A DNA stretch of 64,000 nt from Vogesella fluminis (lineage in GTDB: Bacteria > Pseudomonadota > Gammaproteobacteria > Burkholderiales > Chromobacteriaceae). Every line of letters begins with the position of its first letter. Position 1 is the first letter of the stretch. The position numbers and the translations under genes are program-made. The DNA is taken from the NCBI RefSeq assembly GCF_014652335.1, contig NZ_BMYP01000016.1:1-64000 (forward strand), given 5' to 3'. Shown here piece after piece: positions 34,403 through 43,278 of this stretch. Under the pieces are notes generated by a model. The model had not been told where the DNA came from and made no database searches. It saw only the letters and a list, made by a program, of their open reading frames with translations.

Positions 34403-35791
34403 ATGCTTGCACCGCAACAGCTGGCCGAACTGGGCCGCCTGCTGGCCGCCGACCGCGTGGCCACCGATACCGATACCCTGACGCGCTACGGCCTGGACTG
34501 GACGCGCTATTTCACACCCGATGCCGCTGCGGTGCTGTTTCCGAAAACGGTGGAGGAGGTGGTGGCGCTGGTGCGCTGGGCGCAGCGCGAGCAGTTTGCG
34601 CTGGTGCCGTCCGGCGGCCGCACCGGCCTGTCCGGCGGCGCGGTGGCGCGCAACGGTGAGCTGGTGGTGTCGTTCGATCGCATGAACGCGATCCTGGAGC
34701 TGGACAAGGTTGGCCGCACCGTGCGTTGCCAGGCGGGGGTGATCACCAGGACGCTGCAGGAATTCGCGCGGGCCAACGGCCTGTACTACCCGGTGGATTT
34801 TGCCTCCAGCGGCAGCAGCCAGATCGGCGGCAATATCGCCACCAACGCCGGCGGCATCAAGGTCGTGCGCTACGGCATGACCCGCGAATGGGTGGTCGGG
34901 CTGAAGGTGGTCACCGGCGAGGGCGAGGTGCTGGAGCTGAACCACGGCCTGGCGAAGAACAATACCGGCTACGACTTCCGCCACCTGTTCATCGGCTCGG
35001 AGGGCACGCTGGGCTTCATCGTCGAGGCCACGCTGCGGCTGGCGCGGCCGCCGGCGGAGCTGGCGGTGATGGTGCTGGCGGTGCCGAATCTTGCCGACAT
35101 CATGAATATTTTCAACGCCTACCGCGACAAGCTGGACCTGACCGCGTTCGAGTTCTTCTCCGAGCAGGCGCTGCGCCACGTGCTGGCGCGCGGTGCGGTG
35201 CAGCGGCCGTTCGACGAGGCGGCCGACTACTACGTGCTGCTGGAGTTCGAGAAGATCGCGCCGGACACCGAGACGCAGGCGCTGGCGCTGTTCGAGCATT
35301 GCGCCGAGCAGGGCTGGCTGGTCGACGGCGTGCTGTCGCAGTCGCAGCAGCAGGCGGCGGAGCTGTGGCGCCTGCGCGAGGACATCAGCGAGTCCATCAC
35401 CCCGTACAAGCCGTACAAGAACGACATCGCGGTGGTGGTCAGCAAGGTGCCGGCCTTCGTCGCGCAGCTGGACGAGATCCTGGCGCGCGAGTACCCGCAG
35501 TTCGAGGTGGTGTGGTTCGGCCACATCGGCGACGGCAACCTGCACATCAATGTGCTGAAGCCGGAGGCGCTGGCCATCGACGACTTCCGCCGCGCCTGCG
35601 AACAGGTCAACAAGTACGTGTTCGAGCTGGTGCGCGACTTCAAGGGCAGCATGTCGGCCGAGCACGGCGTCGGCCTGCTCAAGCACGACTATCTTGACGT
35701 CAGCCGCAGTCATGCCGAAATCCGGCTGATGAAAGCGATGAAATCGCTTTTTGATCCGGATGGCATTATGAACCCGGGCAAGCTGGTGTAA
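34403..35791 (+). CDS. FAD-linked D-2-hydroxyglutarate/glycolate dehydrogenase-like
   Basis: A 462-aa flavoprotein of the GlcD/D2HGDH/DLD family. The FAD domain has VPSGGRTGLSGGAV and DFASSGSSQIGGNIATNAGG; the C-terminal domain has WFGHIGDGNLHIN (metal/substrate His) and EHGVGLLKHDYL. With no glcE/glcF beside it and serA divergent at 79 bases, D-2-hydroxyglutarate dehydrogenase is the best guess: it would recycle the 2-HG made by SerA, as described for Pseudomonas. An internal repeat encodes KVGRT. Confidence 0.82.
   Translation: MLAPQQLAELGRLLAADRVATDTDTLTRYGLDWTRYFTPDAAAVLFPKTVEEVVALVRWAQREQFALVPSGGRTGLSGGAVARNGELVVSFDRMNAILELDKVGRTVRCQAGVITRTLQEFARANGLYYPVDFASSGSSQIGGNIATNAGGIKVVRYGMTREWVVGLKVVTGEGEVLELNHGLAKNNTGYDFRHLFIGSEGTLGFIVEATLRLARPPAELAVMVLAVPNLADIMNIFNAYRDKLDLTAFEFFSEQALRHVLARGAVQRPFDEAADYYVLLEFEKIAPDTETQALALFEHCAEQGWLVDGVLSQSQQQAAELWRLREDISESITPYKPYKNDIAVVVSKVPAFVAQLDEILAREYPQFEVVWFGHIGDGNLHINVLKPEALAIDDFRRACEQVNKYVFELVRDFKGSMSAEHGVGLLKHDYLDVSRSHAEIRLMKAMKSLFDPDGIMNPGKLV
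34706..34719 (+). repeat. Dispersed repeat, core exact
   Basis: AAGGTTGGCCGCAC in the GlcD-like gene, encoding KVGRT. Confidence 0.75.
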
Positions 35792-35814
35792 GCGGCAGAC
35801 GATGCCCGAAAAAT

Positions 35815-35855
35815 GCGCGGCGTCAGCAAACTGCTGACGCCGCGCTGTTTTTTTT
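35815..35855 (+). terminator. Terminator after the GlcD-like gene
   Basis: GCGCGGCGTCAGCA-AAC-TGCTGACGCCGCGC (14-bp stem, 35815-35845), then TG and eight Ts. Confidence 0.92.
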
Positions 35856-35866
35856 GGCTTTCAACA

Positions 35867-35906
35867 GCTTATCCACAGCTTTTTCCCTGTTTGGCTGTGG
35901 ATAAGC
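35867..35906. promoter_or_regulatory. Inverted pair of consensus DnaA boxes
   Basis: TTATCCACA at 35869-35877 and its inverse TGTGGATAA at 35896-35904 are perfect DnaA boxes. They sit in a 13-bp inverted repeat (GCTTATCCACAGC and complement) with a 14-base AT-rich spacer, 2 bases beyond the stop of the astE-like gene. It could titrate DnaA, or be a chance hairpin ending that gene. Confidence 0.6.
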
Positions 35907-35908
35907 GC

Positions 35909-36922
35909 TCAATCCAGCTGGCAGGGGCTGATCACGATGCCGGCACGCAGGCCGACGCCGACCTTGGGGTTGGGGAACAGGATGCGTTCTTCGCCGCCGT
36001 CGGCGACGTAACGGATGTCACCATCTTCGGCAATTGTCATGCCATGCGGAAGGGCGGTGAAGTTCTCCACGCTGTCGGCCAGGTGCAGCCTGAACTGCTC
36101 GCTGTGCTTCACCAGATCGTACTTGGCGTGGAACACCGCGAAGCGGCTGGCGTCGTAGGCCGGCAGCGGCGGGGTGCTGCCGGAGACCAGGCGCCGCAGC
36201 GCGCGGTCGATGCCGGCGAAGCGGGCGAGGTCGTTGTCGCCGAACGGCCGCGCCTTACCCAGCTCCAGCGTCAGCGCGTCGGCGTGGAAATGGTGGCTGG
36301 TGTAGTAGCTGAAGGTGGCCGCCGGCTTGCTGTGCAGCAGCAGGGTGCTGACGTCGGCGCTTTCCAGCCACAGCAGCTGTTCGCGCTTGTGTGGCCGGCC
36401 GTCGGTGTACGGGTAGATGGCGAACTTCTCGAACACCGAGCCGCGGATGGCGGTGTGCAGGTCGTAGTGCAGGCGCTGCACGCCGGCCGGCGCGGCGCGG
36501 AAGAAGTCGGCGGCCAGCCGTTCCAGCTCGGCGGCGCGGCGTGCCTCCTGCGCCTGCGGCTGGCTGATGTGGGCGCCGTTGAACAGCCGGTTCATGTCGT
36601 AGTCGGTAAAGCGCGCGCCGCTGCGCATCGCCACCGGATTGCCCAGCATGACCAGCAGCCGGCAGCGCAGCGGCATGGCGCCGGCGAGCAGGTCGTTGAC
36701 GATGCTGTTGACCACTTCGATCGGGGCGGTCTCGTTGCCGTGGATGCCGGTGGACAGCAGCACGTGGTCCAGCGTGTCGGCGGCGTCCAGCGGCGCCAGC
36801 ACCAGCACGCCTTCGGCCAGCCACTGCAGGCTCAGGGTCGCGGTCTGCCACTGGCGGGGGGCGGCAAAGCGGCCGTCCAGCGTGGCGTGCAGAAAATCAC
36901 GGGCGGGGGCAAACGGCGTCAT
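35909..36922 (-). CDS. astE: Succinylglutamate desuccinylase (AstE)
   Basis: A 337-aa zinc hydrolase of the aspartoacylase/AstE family, last step of the AST arginine-degradation route. Zinc ligands: STGIHGNETAPIEVV (H-x2-E) and HYDLHTAIRGS (His); the catalytic Glu is probably in LTLELGKARPF. Length is standard. The other ast genes are not in the window. The context is arginine/polyamine-related further on (pot, speA). Confidence 0.85.
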   Translation of the reverse strand: MTPFAPARDFLHATLDGRFAAPRQWQTATLSLQWLAEGVLVLAPLDAADTLDHVLLSTGIHGNETAPIEVVNSIVNDLLAGAMPLRCRLLVMLGNPVAMRSGARFTDYDMNRLFNGAHISQPQAQEARRAAELERLAADFFRAAPAGVQRLHYDLHTAIRGSVFEKFAIYPYTDGRPHKREQLLWLESADVSTLLLHSKPAATFSYYTSHHFHADALTLELGKARPFGDNDLARFAGIDRALRRLVSGSTPPLPAYDASRFAVFHAKYDLVKHSEQFRLHLADSVENFTALPHGMTIAEDGDIRYVADGGEERILFPNPKVGVGLRAGIVISPCQLD

Positions 36923-37031
36923 GGGGTGTCCTGTGCTTGTGGTGTTGCCCCATTCTAATCAAATGCCCGCCGGCGCCAACGCGGCTGTCACCGCCTTGTC
37001 CGTATATGGCGCAAACCGGACATTCGCCGCC

Positions 37032-37820
37032 TCAGGCTTCGGCGAAGCGACTGATCTGCTGCGCGAAGGCGGCCGGCGCCTCGAGGTGGATGGCGTGGCC
37101 GGCGCCGGGCAGTACCGTCAGTGTCGAGCCGGCGATGCCCTGGTGCAGCAGTTCCGACTGGTACAGCGGGGTGAGGCGGTCTTCGCTGCCGACGATGATG
37201 TGGGTCGGTACCCTGATTTCGTCCAGCCAGCTGCGCGCGTCGTGTTCACGGATGCCGGCCAGAATGCGTTCCACCCCCGGCCAGTCCACCGTGGCGGCGA
37301 TGGTGCGCAGGTCCGGCAGCATCTGCGCGCTGCTGACGAAGAAGCGGCTGGAAAACAGCCACGGCAGGCTGATGTCGAAGCGCAGTCCGGGGCCGCCGGC
37401 CTGTTGCGCCGCGCTCCAGCTCTGCGCGATGTAAACGTTGGCCGCATCCGACCACGCCAGCGTCGAGGCCAGCAGCAGCCGCGACAGCCGCGCCGGATGG
37501 CGGCGGGCAAAGTGCAGTGCCACCATGCCGCCGTAGGACAGGCCGGCGAGGTAGCACTGTTCGATGCCGAGGTGGTCGAGCAGCGCGGCGGCGTCGTCGG
37601 CCTGCTGCGTCAGCGGGTAGCTGTCCTGCACCCGCCGTTCGCTCTGGCCCTGGCCCTGGAAGTCGAGACGGATCAGCTTGAAACGCGGCTCCAGCAACGG
37701 CGCCATCAGCGTCCAAGCGGCGGTGCTCATGGTCAGGCCGTTGAACAGCAAGAGCGGCTGTTCGCCGTGGCCACTGACTTCGTAATACAGCTGGCGTCCG
37801 TCGTGCTGCAGCATGGGCAT
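37032..37820 (-). CDS. Alpha/beta hydrolase
   Basis: A 262-aa cytosolic alpha/beta-fold hydrolase. The nucleophile elbow GLSYGGM gives Ser95, the acid is probably Asp in IIVGSEDRLTPL, and the His is in PGAGHAIHLEAP. The oxyanion region is LLFNGLTMS. The start at 37820 (MPMLQHDGRQLYYEV) matches the fold; the upstream extension is rejected. 3-oxoadipate enol-lactonase-like and esterase-like proteins share this pattern, so the substrate is open. A CG repeat variant lies at 37434. Confidence 0.82.
   Translation of the reverse strand: MPMLQHDGRQLYYEVSGHGEQPLLLFNGLTMSTAAWTLMAPLLEPRFKLIRLDFQGQGQSERRVQDSYPLTQQADDAAALLDHLGIEQCYLAGLSYGGMVALHFARRHPARLSRLLLASTLAWSDAANVYIAQSWSAAQQAGGPGLRFDISLPWLFSSRFFVSSAQMLPDLRTIAATVDWPGVERILAGIREHDARSWLDEIRVPTHIIVGSEDRLTPLYQSELLHQGIAGSTLTVLPGAGHAIHLEAPAAFAQQISRFAEA
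37434..37447 (+). repeat. Dispersed repeat, CG variant
   Basis: AACGTTGGCCGCAT in the alpha/beta hydrolase gene, encoding DAANV on minus. Confidence 0.6.
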
Positions 37821-37956
37821 GGCGTCTTCCTTGTCGGATACGGTTAATGTCAGTGTGGTGCAGGAAGCGCCGGCCCGCAATAGCGGTTGCCGCCGCTATC
37901 GCCGATTTGTCATGTTGCGGTGCTAGCATTGCCGTTCTTGGAAACGGACTTGTGCA

Positions 37957-39762
37957 ATGGAAACCATGCAGGAAACCACCACCGTCAGTGTCGCGTCGGG
38001 CCTGGTGCATCAGGCGCTGCTGGAGCAGATCATTCATGACGGACAGGTGCAGGTAGTGTTCCAGCCCATCGTGCAGCTGGCTGACGGCGAGCTGTACGGC
38101 TACGAGGCGCTGGTGCGCGGGCCGTCCGACTCCATCCTGCATTCACCGGTGATGCTGTTCGAGCAGGCAGCGCGCGCCGGCCTGTCCGGGGTGCTGGACC
38201 AGGTCTGCATCGCCGCGATTCTGCGCCAGTTTGCGCTGCGCCAGCTGCCGGGCATCCTGTTCATCAATGTCATTCCCGATACCCTGCTCAGCGCCGATGT
38301 CTCGGTCGAGGCGCTGCTCGGCTTGTTGCAGCTGAACGGTGTGCCGCCGCAGCGAGTGGTGCTGGAGCTGACCGAGACCCGTCCCAATGCCGGCTACCCG
38401 GTGTTGCGCCAGGTGGTGGACGAGCTGCGCCGCACTGGTTTGCGGCTGGCGCTGGATGATCTGGGCGAGGGCTTTTCCAATCTGCGGTTGTGGTCGGAGC
38501 TGCGTCCGGACGTGGTCAAGCTGGACAAGTATTTCGTGCAGAACATTCATGCCGACCCGCTGAAGGCGCAGTTCGTGCGCTCGCTGGTGGACATGGCGCG
38601 CGCCTCCGGCGCCCTGCTGGTGGCAGAAGGGGTGGAGCAGGCCGAGGAGTTGCGCGTGCTGCGCGAGCTGGGGGTGGCGATGGGGCAGGGCTACCTGATC
38701 GCGCGGCCACAGGCCGATCCCGGCAATGGCTGCCATTATCCGTTGCCGCGTGCGCCGCAGCACGCCGGTGTCCGGCGTCAGCCGGTGGCACGCGACCTGC
38801 TGCAGGAGGTGCCGTATCTGAGCACCGCGCACAGCTGTGAGCAGGCTTACCAGATGTTTGCCGCCTCGCTGCAGCGCTTTGCCATTCCGGTGCTGCACGA
38901 GCAGCGCCCGGTGGGGCTGCTGACACGGCACCATGTGCTGGAAACCTTTGCCAGACCATTCAACCGTGAGCTGTTCGCCAAGAAGCCATGCATGGCGCTG
39001 GCCGATGACAGGCCGCTGCTGGTGGCGGCGGAGATGGATATCCAGTCGCTGTCCGGGCGGGTGGTGGAGGCTGAGCAGCGCTACCTGGTCGATGGTTTCA
39101 TTATCGTAGAGGATGACGCCTATCTCGGCATGGGCACCGGCTATGACCTGATGCGCCTGATCAGCGAGATGCAGCTGTCGGCGGCGCGCTACGCCAACCC
39201 GCTGACCGGGCTACCGGGCAACGTGCCGATCGGCGAGGAGGTGCAGCGGCTGCTGGAGGGCGAGCGCCCGTTCGTGGTGGCTTATGTCGATCTCGATCAT
39301 TTCAAGCCGTTCAATGATCACTACGGCTACGGCGCCGGCGACGACCTGATCCGCGAGCTGGGGCGGACTTTGCTGTCGCAGCTGGACATGACGCTGGATT
39401 TTGCCGGCCATATCGGCGGCGATGACTTCGTACTGTTGTTGCAGACTTGCAACTGGCGGCGCCAGTTGCAGGCCATCATCCAGCTGTTCGATCAGCGGGT
39501 GCAGGCGTTCTTTTGTGCCGCAGCGCGCCAGGCCGGTGGCTATCACATCGCCGACCGCAGTGGCAAGATGCAGTTCTTCCCGCTGACCAGCGTGTCCATC
39601 GGGGTGCTGCCGGTATTGCCGGGGCGCTTCCGGTCGCACTATGAAGTGGCCGCGGCGGCGACACAGGCCAAAAAAATGGCGAAAAAACAGGAAGGTAGCA
39701 GCCTGTTTGTCGAAGCGCGCGAGTTCCCTGTTCTGGTGCGGCCAACGGTGCCGGCTGTTTGA
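37957..39762 (+). CDS. EAL-CBS-GGDEF cyclic-di-GMP protein
   Basis: A 601-aa soluble protein. The N-terminal EAL phosphodiesterase domain (about 20-260) keeps YGYEALVRGP (E50), LELTE, DDLGEGFSNL, VKLDKYF and AEGVEQ, so it is probably active. A CBS-pair-like middle (about 285-420) follows. The C-terminal GGDEF domain has GGDDF at 487-491, preceded by AGHI in place of the usual R-x, with no R-x-x-D inhibitory site. So diguanylate-cyclase activity is doubtful. No transmembrane segment is visible. Confidence 0.87.
   Translation: METMQETTTVSVASGLVHQALLEQIIHDGQVQVVFQPIVQLADGELYGYEALVRGPSDSILHSPVMLFEQAARAGLSGVLDQVCIAAILRQFALRQLPGILFINVIPDTLLSADVSVEALLGLLQLNGVPPQRVVLELTETRPNAGYPVLRQVVDELRRTGLRLALDDLGEGFSNLRLWSELRPDVVKLDKYFVQNIHADPLKAQFVRSLVDMARASGALLVAEGVEQAEELRVLRELGVAMGQGYLIARPQADPGNGCHYPLPRAPQHAGVRRQPVARDLLQEVPYLSTAHSCEQAYQMFAASLQRFAIPVLHEQRPVGLLTRHHVLETFARPFNRELFAKKPCMALADDRPLLVAAEMDIQSLSGRVVEAEQRYLVDGFIIVEDDAYLGMGTGYDLMRLISEMQLSAARYANPLTGLPGNVPIGEEVQRLLEGERPFVVAYVDLDHFKPFNDHYGYGAGDDLIRELGRTLLSQLDMTLDFAGHIGGDDFVLLLQTCNWRRQLQAIIQLFDQRVQAFFCAAARQAGGYHIADRSGKMQFFPLTSVSIGVLPVLPGRFRSHYEVAAAATQAKKMAKKQEGSSLFVEAREFPVLVRPTVPAV
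39736..39749 (-). repeat. Dispersed repeat, CG variant, weak
   Basis: ACCGTTGGCCGCAC on minus at the end of the EAL-GGDEF gene (VRPTV). Confidence 0.4.
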
Positions 39763-39798
39763 GTAATTAAACATTGTTGTTGTGCGAGGTGGTCGTCA

Positions 39799-39832
39799 AG
39801 CACGTTATGCTGCGGGGCAGCATGAACGTGCT
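39799..39832 (+). terminator. Hairpin after EAL-GGDEF gene
   Basis: A 15-bp stem with one bulged G and a GGG loop, 36 bases after the stop. T runs come only about 25 bases later, so termination is plausible, not certain. Confidence 0.5.
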
Positions 39833-40115
39833 GTTTAAGTGCATGATTCGCTAATGCTTTTTGATTTCCCGTTTTTTGTGCGGTTCTTCCGTTTCTTCTT
39901 GTCAATTTTATTAAACGTGCGCTACTCTTTTTTCGACGGGTGGTGGCGTTTGTGCGCACGCCGCGGCAGATAGCCGGTGCCGGTGTCCGGGTGCTCCGTG
40001 CGAGCCGGGTAGCGGTCGGGGCCGGTCATGTCGCAAGCAATGCAGCGGTGCATACAACAATCCCGTTTTTAAGTGCTGTTGCCGGCAAATGCCTGCGGCC
40101 GCGGATATTGCCTGC

Positions 40116-40129
40116 AAGGTTGGCCGCAA
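40116..40129 (+). repeat. Dispersed repeat, exact
   Basis: AAGGTTGGCCGCAA upstream of potG. Confidence 0.85.
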
Positions 40130-40235
40130 GTAGGGTGTCGGTTTATGTTGAATGGTGCGGTATCTACCGCGCCATGATGACGAAGACGTACGAAAATATC
40201 ACAGGGACGGACCACGTCCTTCAGGGGAAACAATC

Positions 40236-41360
40236 ATGGTTGATGCTGCAAAGCAATCTGCTAGCGAAAAGCCTTATCTGTCGATTACCAATATCGTCAA
40301 GAAATTCGGGGACACCGCAGCCGTCGATGGTGTGACACTGGACATCCGGCGCAAGGAAATCTTTGCCCTGCTCGGCAGCTCCGGCTGCGGCAAATCCACC
40401 CTGCTGCGCATGCTGGCGGGCATGGAGCGGCCTACTTCCGGCCAGATCATTCTCGATGGCCAGGATATCACCAGGCTGGCGCCGTACGAGCGCCCGATCA
40501 ACATGATGTTCCAGAGCTACGCGCTGTTCCCGCACATGAGCGTGGCGGACAACATCGCCTTCGGCCTGAAGCAGGACAAGATGCCCAAGGGCGAGATCGA
40601 CGCCCGCGTGGCGGAGATGCTGGACCTGGTGCAGATGCGCAAGTATGCCAACCGCAAGCCGTACCAGCTGTCCGGTGGCCAGCAGCAGCGTGTCGCGCTG
40701 GCGCGCAGCCTGGCCAAGCGCCCGAAGCTGCTGCTGCTGGATGAGCCGCTGGGCGCACTGGACAAGAAGCTGCGCCAGCAGACGCAGCTGGAACTGGTCA
40801 ACACGCTGGAGAAAGTCGGCGTGACCTGCATCATGGTGACCCATGACCAGGAAGAGGCGATGACCATGGCCACCCGCATCGGCATCATGAGCGAGGGCCA
40901 GCTGCTGCAGGTCGGCACCCCGGCGGAAATCTACGACTACCCCAACTGCCGTTTCACCGCCGAATTCATCGGCGACACCAACCTGTTCACCGGCCCGGTG
41001 GTGGTCGACGAGCCGGACCGTGTCGAGATCGAGGCCGCCGAGCTGGGCGGGCGCATCTGGATCGACCACGGCATCACCGGCCCCAAGGGCATGCAGGTGT
41101 GGGCCAGCATCCGGCCGGAAGACGTGCGCGTCGACCGTGATCCGGTGGCCGCCGGCCCCAACGCCGCCAAGGGCGCAGTGACGGAGATTGCCTATTTCGG
41201 CAGCTATTCCGTCTATCATGTTAAGCTCGGCAGCGGCAAGGTGCTCAAGGCGATGGTGCCGGTCAACCGCTGGCACGAGGCCAATCTGGAGCCGCCGACC
41301 TGGGGCGACCAGGTCTACGTCAGCTGGCGCGCCGACATGCCGGTCGTGCTTACCCGCTAA
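40236..41360 (+). CDS. potG: Putrescine/polyamine ABC transporter ATPase
   Basis: A 374-aa ABC ATPase of the PotA/PotG type. Walker A is GSSGCGKST, the signature [14 protein letters not shown], Walker [13 protein letters not shown], the switch His in [11 protein letters not shown], and a C-terminal TOBE-like regulatory region. The start at 40236 ([16 protein letters not shown]) follows AGGGGAAA; the longer frame from 40152 is rejected. First gene of potG-potH-potI. The binding protein potF is missing from this operon. Confidence 0.93.
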   Translation: MVDAAKQSASEKPYLSITNIVKKFGDTAAVDGVTLDIRRKEIFALLGSSGCGKSTLLRMLAGMERPTSGQIILDGQDITRLAPYERPINMMFQSYALFPHMSVADNIAFGLKQDKMPKGEIDARVAEMLDLVQMRKYANRKPYQLSGGQQQRVALARSLAKRPKLLLLDEPLGALDKKLRQQTQLELVNTLEKVGVTCIMVTHDQEEAMTMATRIGIMSEGQLLQVGTPAEIYDYPNCRFTAEFIGDTNLFTGPVVVDEPDRVEIEAAELGGRIWIDHGITGPKGMQVWASIRPEDVRVDRDPVAAGPNAAKGAVTEIAYFGSYSVYHVKLGSGKVLKAMVPVNRWHEANLEPPTWGDQVYVSWRADMPVVLTR

Positions 41361-41371
41361 GGAGCTGCGAC

Positions 41372-42289
41372 ATGAATATCCAGCGCCTCTTCAAGCGCCT
41401 CAAGCCCGGCCGCGGTGCGGTGATCTCGATTCCGTACTTCTGGCTGCTGCTGTTTTTCCTGGTGCCGTTCTTCATCGTGCTAAAGATCAGCTTCGCCGAG
41501 CAGGATCTCGCCATTCCGCCATTCACCAGCCTGATGAACCTGGAGGAGGGCGGGCTGCTGCATATCACGCTCAACCTCGGCAACTTCGACTTCATCCTCA
41601 GCGACGACTTCTACGCCAAAACCTATTTGTCCTCGCTGCAAGCCGCACTGTTCACCACGCTGATGTGCCTGCTGCTGGGCTATCCGATCGCCTATGCCAT
41701 CGCGCGCACCGATCCGGCACGCCGCAATGTACTGCTGATGCTGGTAATGCTGCCGTTCTGGACCTCGTTCCTGCTGCGTGTCTACGCCTGGATGGGCCTG
41801 CTCAACGAAAACGGCCTCATCAACAGCTTCCTGCTGGCGATCGGCCTCGTCGACGAGCCGCTGCCGCTGTTCCACAACAACTTCTCGCTGTATCTGGTGA
41901 TGGTGTATGCCTATCTGCCGTTCATGATCCTGCCGCTGTTCTCGCACCTGGTGAAGATGGACGGTCGCCTGCTGGAAGCGGCCAGCGATCTCGGTGCCGG
42001 CCCGATCAAGGCCTTCTTCACCATCACGTTGCCGCTATCCAGGAACGGCATCATCGCCGGCTCGATGATGGTATTCATCCCGGCGGTCGGCGAATTCGTG
42101 ATTCCGGAGCTGGTCGGTGGCCCGGATACGCTGATGATCGGCAAGGTGCTGTGGAACGAGTTCTTCGACAACAACAACTGGCCGATGGCCGCCGCGGTGG
42201 CGACGGTGATGGTGCTGCTGCTGATCGTGCCGATTGCGTTCCTGCACCGTTTCGAAACCCGCCAGCTGGAAGGAAAAGGCAATGAATAA
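41372..42289 (+). CDS. potH: Polyamine ABC transporter permease
   Basis: A 305-aa permease with six membrane segments. The EAA loop that contacts the ATPase is LLEAASDLGAGPIKAFFTITLPLS. The N-terminal FWLLLFFLVPFFIVLKISFAE is typical of PotB/PotH. It overlaps potI by 8 bases. Confidence 0.93.
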   Translation: MNIQRLFKRLKPGRGAVISIPYFWLLLFFLVPFFIVLKISFAEQDLAIPPFTSLMNLEEGGLLHITLNLGNFDFILSDDFYAKTYLSSLQAALFTTLMCLLLGYPIAYAIARTDPARRNVLLMLVMLPFWTSFLLRVYAWMGLLNENGLINSFLLAIGLVDEPLPLFHNNFSLYLVMVYAYLPFMILPLFSHLVKMDGRLLEAASDLGAGPIKAFFTITLPLSRNGIIAGSMMVFIPAVGEFVIPELVGGPDTLMIGKVLWNEFFDNNNWPMAAAVATVMVLLLIVPIAFLHRFETRQLEGKGNE

Positions 42290-43133
42290 TCAACAACTGT
42301 CCCCCTTCCTCAAGGGCATGCTGCTGCTGGGGCTGCTGTTCCTGTACATCCCCATCGTCAGCCTGGTGGTGTACTCGTTCAACGACTCCAAGCTGGTGAC
42401 GGTATGGGGCGGCTTCTCCACCAAGTGGTATGTATCGCTGTTCCAGAACGAGCAGATCATGTCTGCGGTGAAGCTGTCGCTGCAGATCGCGCTGGCCAGC
42501 GCCACCGCGGCGGTGATTCTGGGCACCATTGCCGGCTTCGTGCTGGCGCGCTTCAAGCGCTTTCCGGGCAGCTCGCTGTTCGCCGGCATGATGACGGCGC
42601 CGATGGTGATGCCGGAGGTGATTACCGGCCTGTCGATGCTGCTGCTGTTCATCTCGATGCAGCAGCTGATCGGCGTGCCGGCCGAGCGTGGCTTCTTCAC
42701 CATCTGGGTCGGCCACACCACGCTGTGCATGGCCTACGTCGCGGTGGTGGTGCGCTCGCGGCTGCTGGAAATCGACCAGTCGCTGGAAGACGCGGCGATG
42801 GACCTGGGCGCGCGTCCGCTGAAGATCTTCTTCGTGATCACGCTGCCGCTGGTGACGCAGGCGATTGCCTCCGGCTTCCTGCTGTCGGTGACACTGTCGC
42901 TGGATGATCTGGTGATGACCGCTTTCCTGTCCGGTCCCGGTTCCACCACCCTGCCGCAGGTGATCTTCTCCAAGGTGCGCCTCGGCCTGAATCCGGAAAT
43001 CAACGCGCTGGCCTCGATTACCGTGCTGGCGGTCGGTGTACTGGTGATTGTCGCCAACTACCTGATGCTGAATTCGCAGCGCAAGCGCGAACGGGCACTG
43101 GCGGCGGCGATGCGCGAAAGCAACGCTAGCTGA
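42282..43133 (+). CDS. potI: Polyamine ABC transporter permease
   Basis: A 283-aa PotC/PotI-type permease. The start at 42282 (MNNQQLSPFLKGML) is the family start. The segment FLYIPIVSLVVYSFNDSK and the EAA loop SLEDAAMDLGARPLKIFFVITLPLV are conserved. It heterodimerises with PotH. A stem with eight Ts follows, ending the operon before the puuB-like gene. Confidence 0.93.
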   Translation: MNNQQLSPFLKGMLLLGLLFLYIPIVSLVVYSFNDSKLVTVWGGFSTKWYVSLFQNEQIMSAVKLSLQIALASATAAVILGTIAGFVLARFKRFPGSSLFAGMMTAPMVMPEVITGLSMLLLFISMQQLIGVPAERGFFTIWVGHTTLCMAYVAVVVRSRLLEIDQSLEDAAMDLGARPLKIFFVITLPLVTQAIASGFLLSVTLSLDDLVMTAFLSGPGSTTLPQVIFSKVRLGLNPEINALASITVLAVGVLVIVANYLMLNSQRKRERALAAAMRESNAS

Positions 43134-43162
43134 CAATGACGGGTGCCGCCCGGCGCCCCCGG

Positions 43163-43196
43163 ACGGCGGCGTTGCGAGGCTCCGCCGTTTTTTTTG
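43163..43196 (+). terminator. potGHI terminator
   Basis: ACGGCGG (43163-43169) pairs with CCGCCGT (43182-43188); eight Ts in a row begin with the final T of the stem. Confidence 0.75.
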
Positions 43197-43278
43197 CCCG
43201 ACCTATCCTGCCGCTTGTCAAAAAGGGACTGATCTTGCCGTTTACCCTGCCGTTTTCCTGACCACCAACGAGGACTCT

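Larger units (their letters stand above)
39763..40235. other. AT-richer intergenic region upstream of potG
   Basis: 473 bases without a supported gene and clearly richer in A/T than its surroundings in its first 170 bases. It holds a hairpin AGCACGTTATGCTGC with a one-base-bulged complement (39799-39832), several T runs and an exact dispersed repeat (40116). It probably carries the EAL-gene end and the pot promoter. I cannot name an RNA. Confidence 0.45.
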
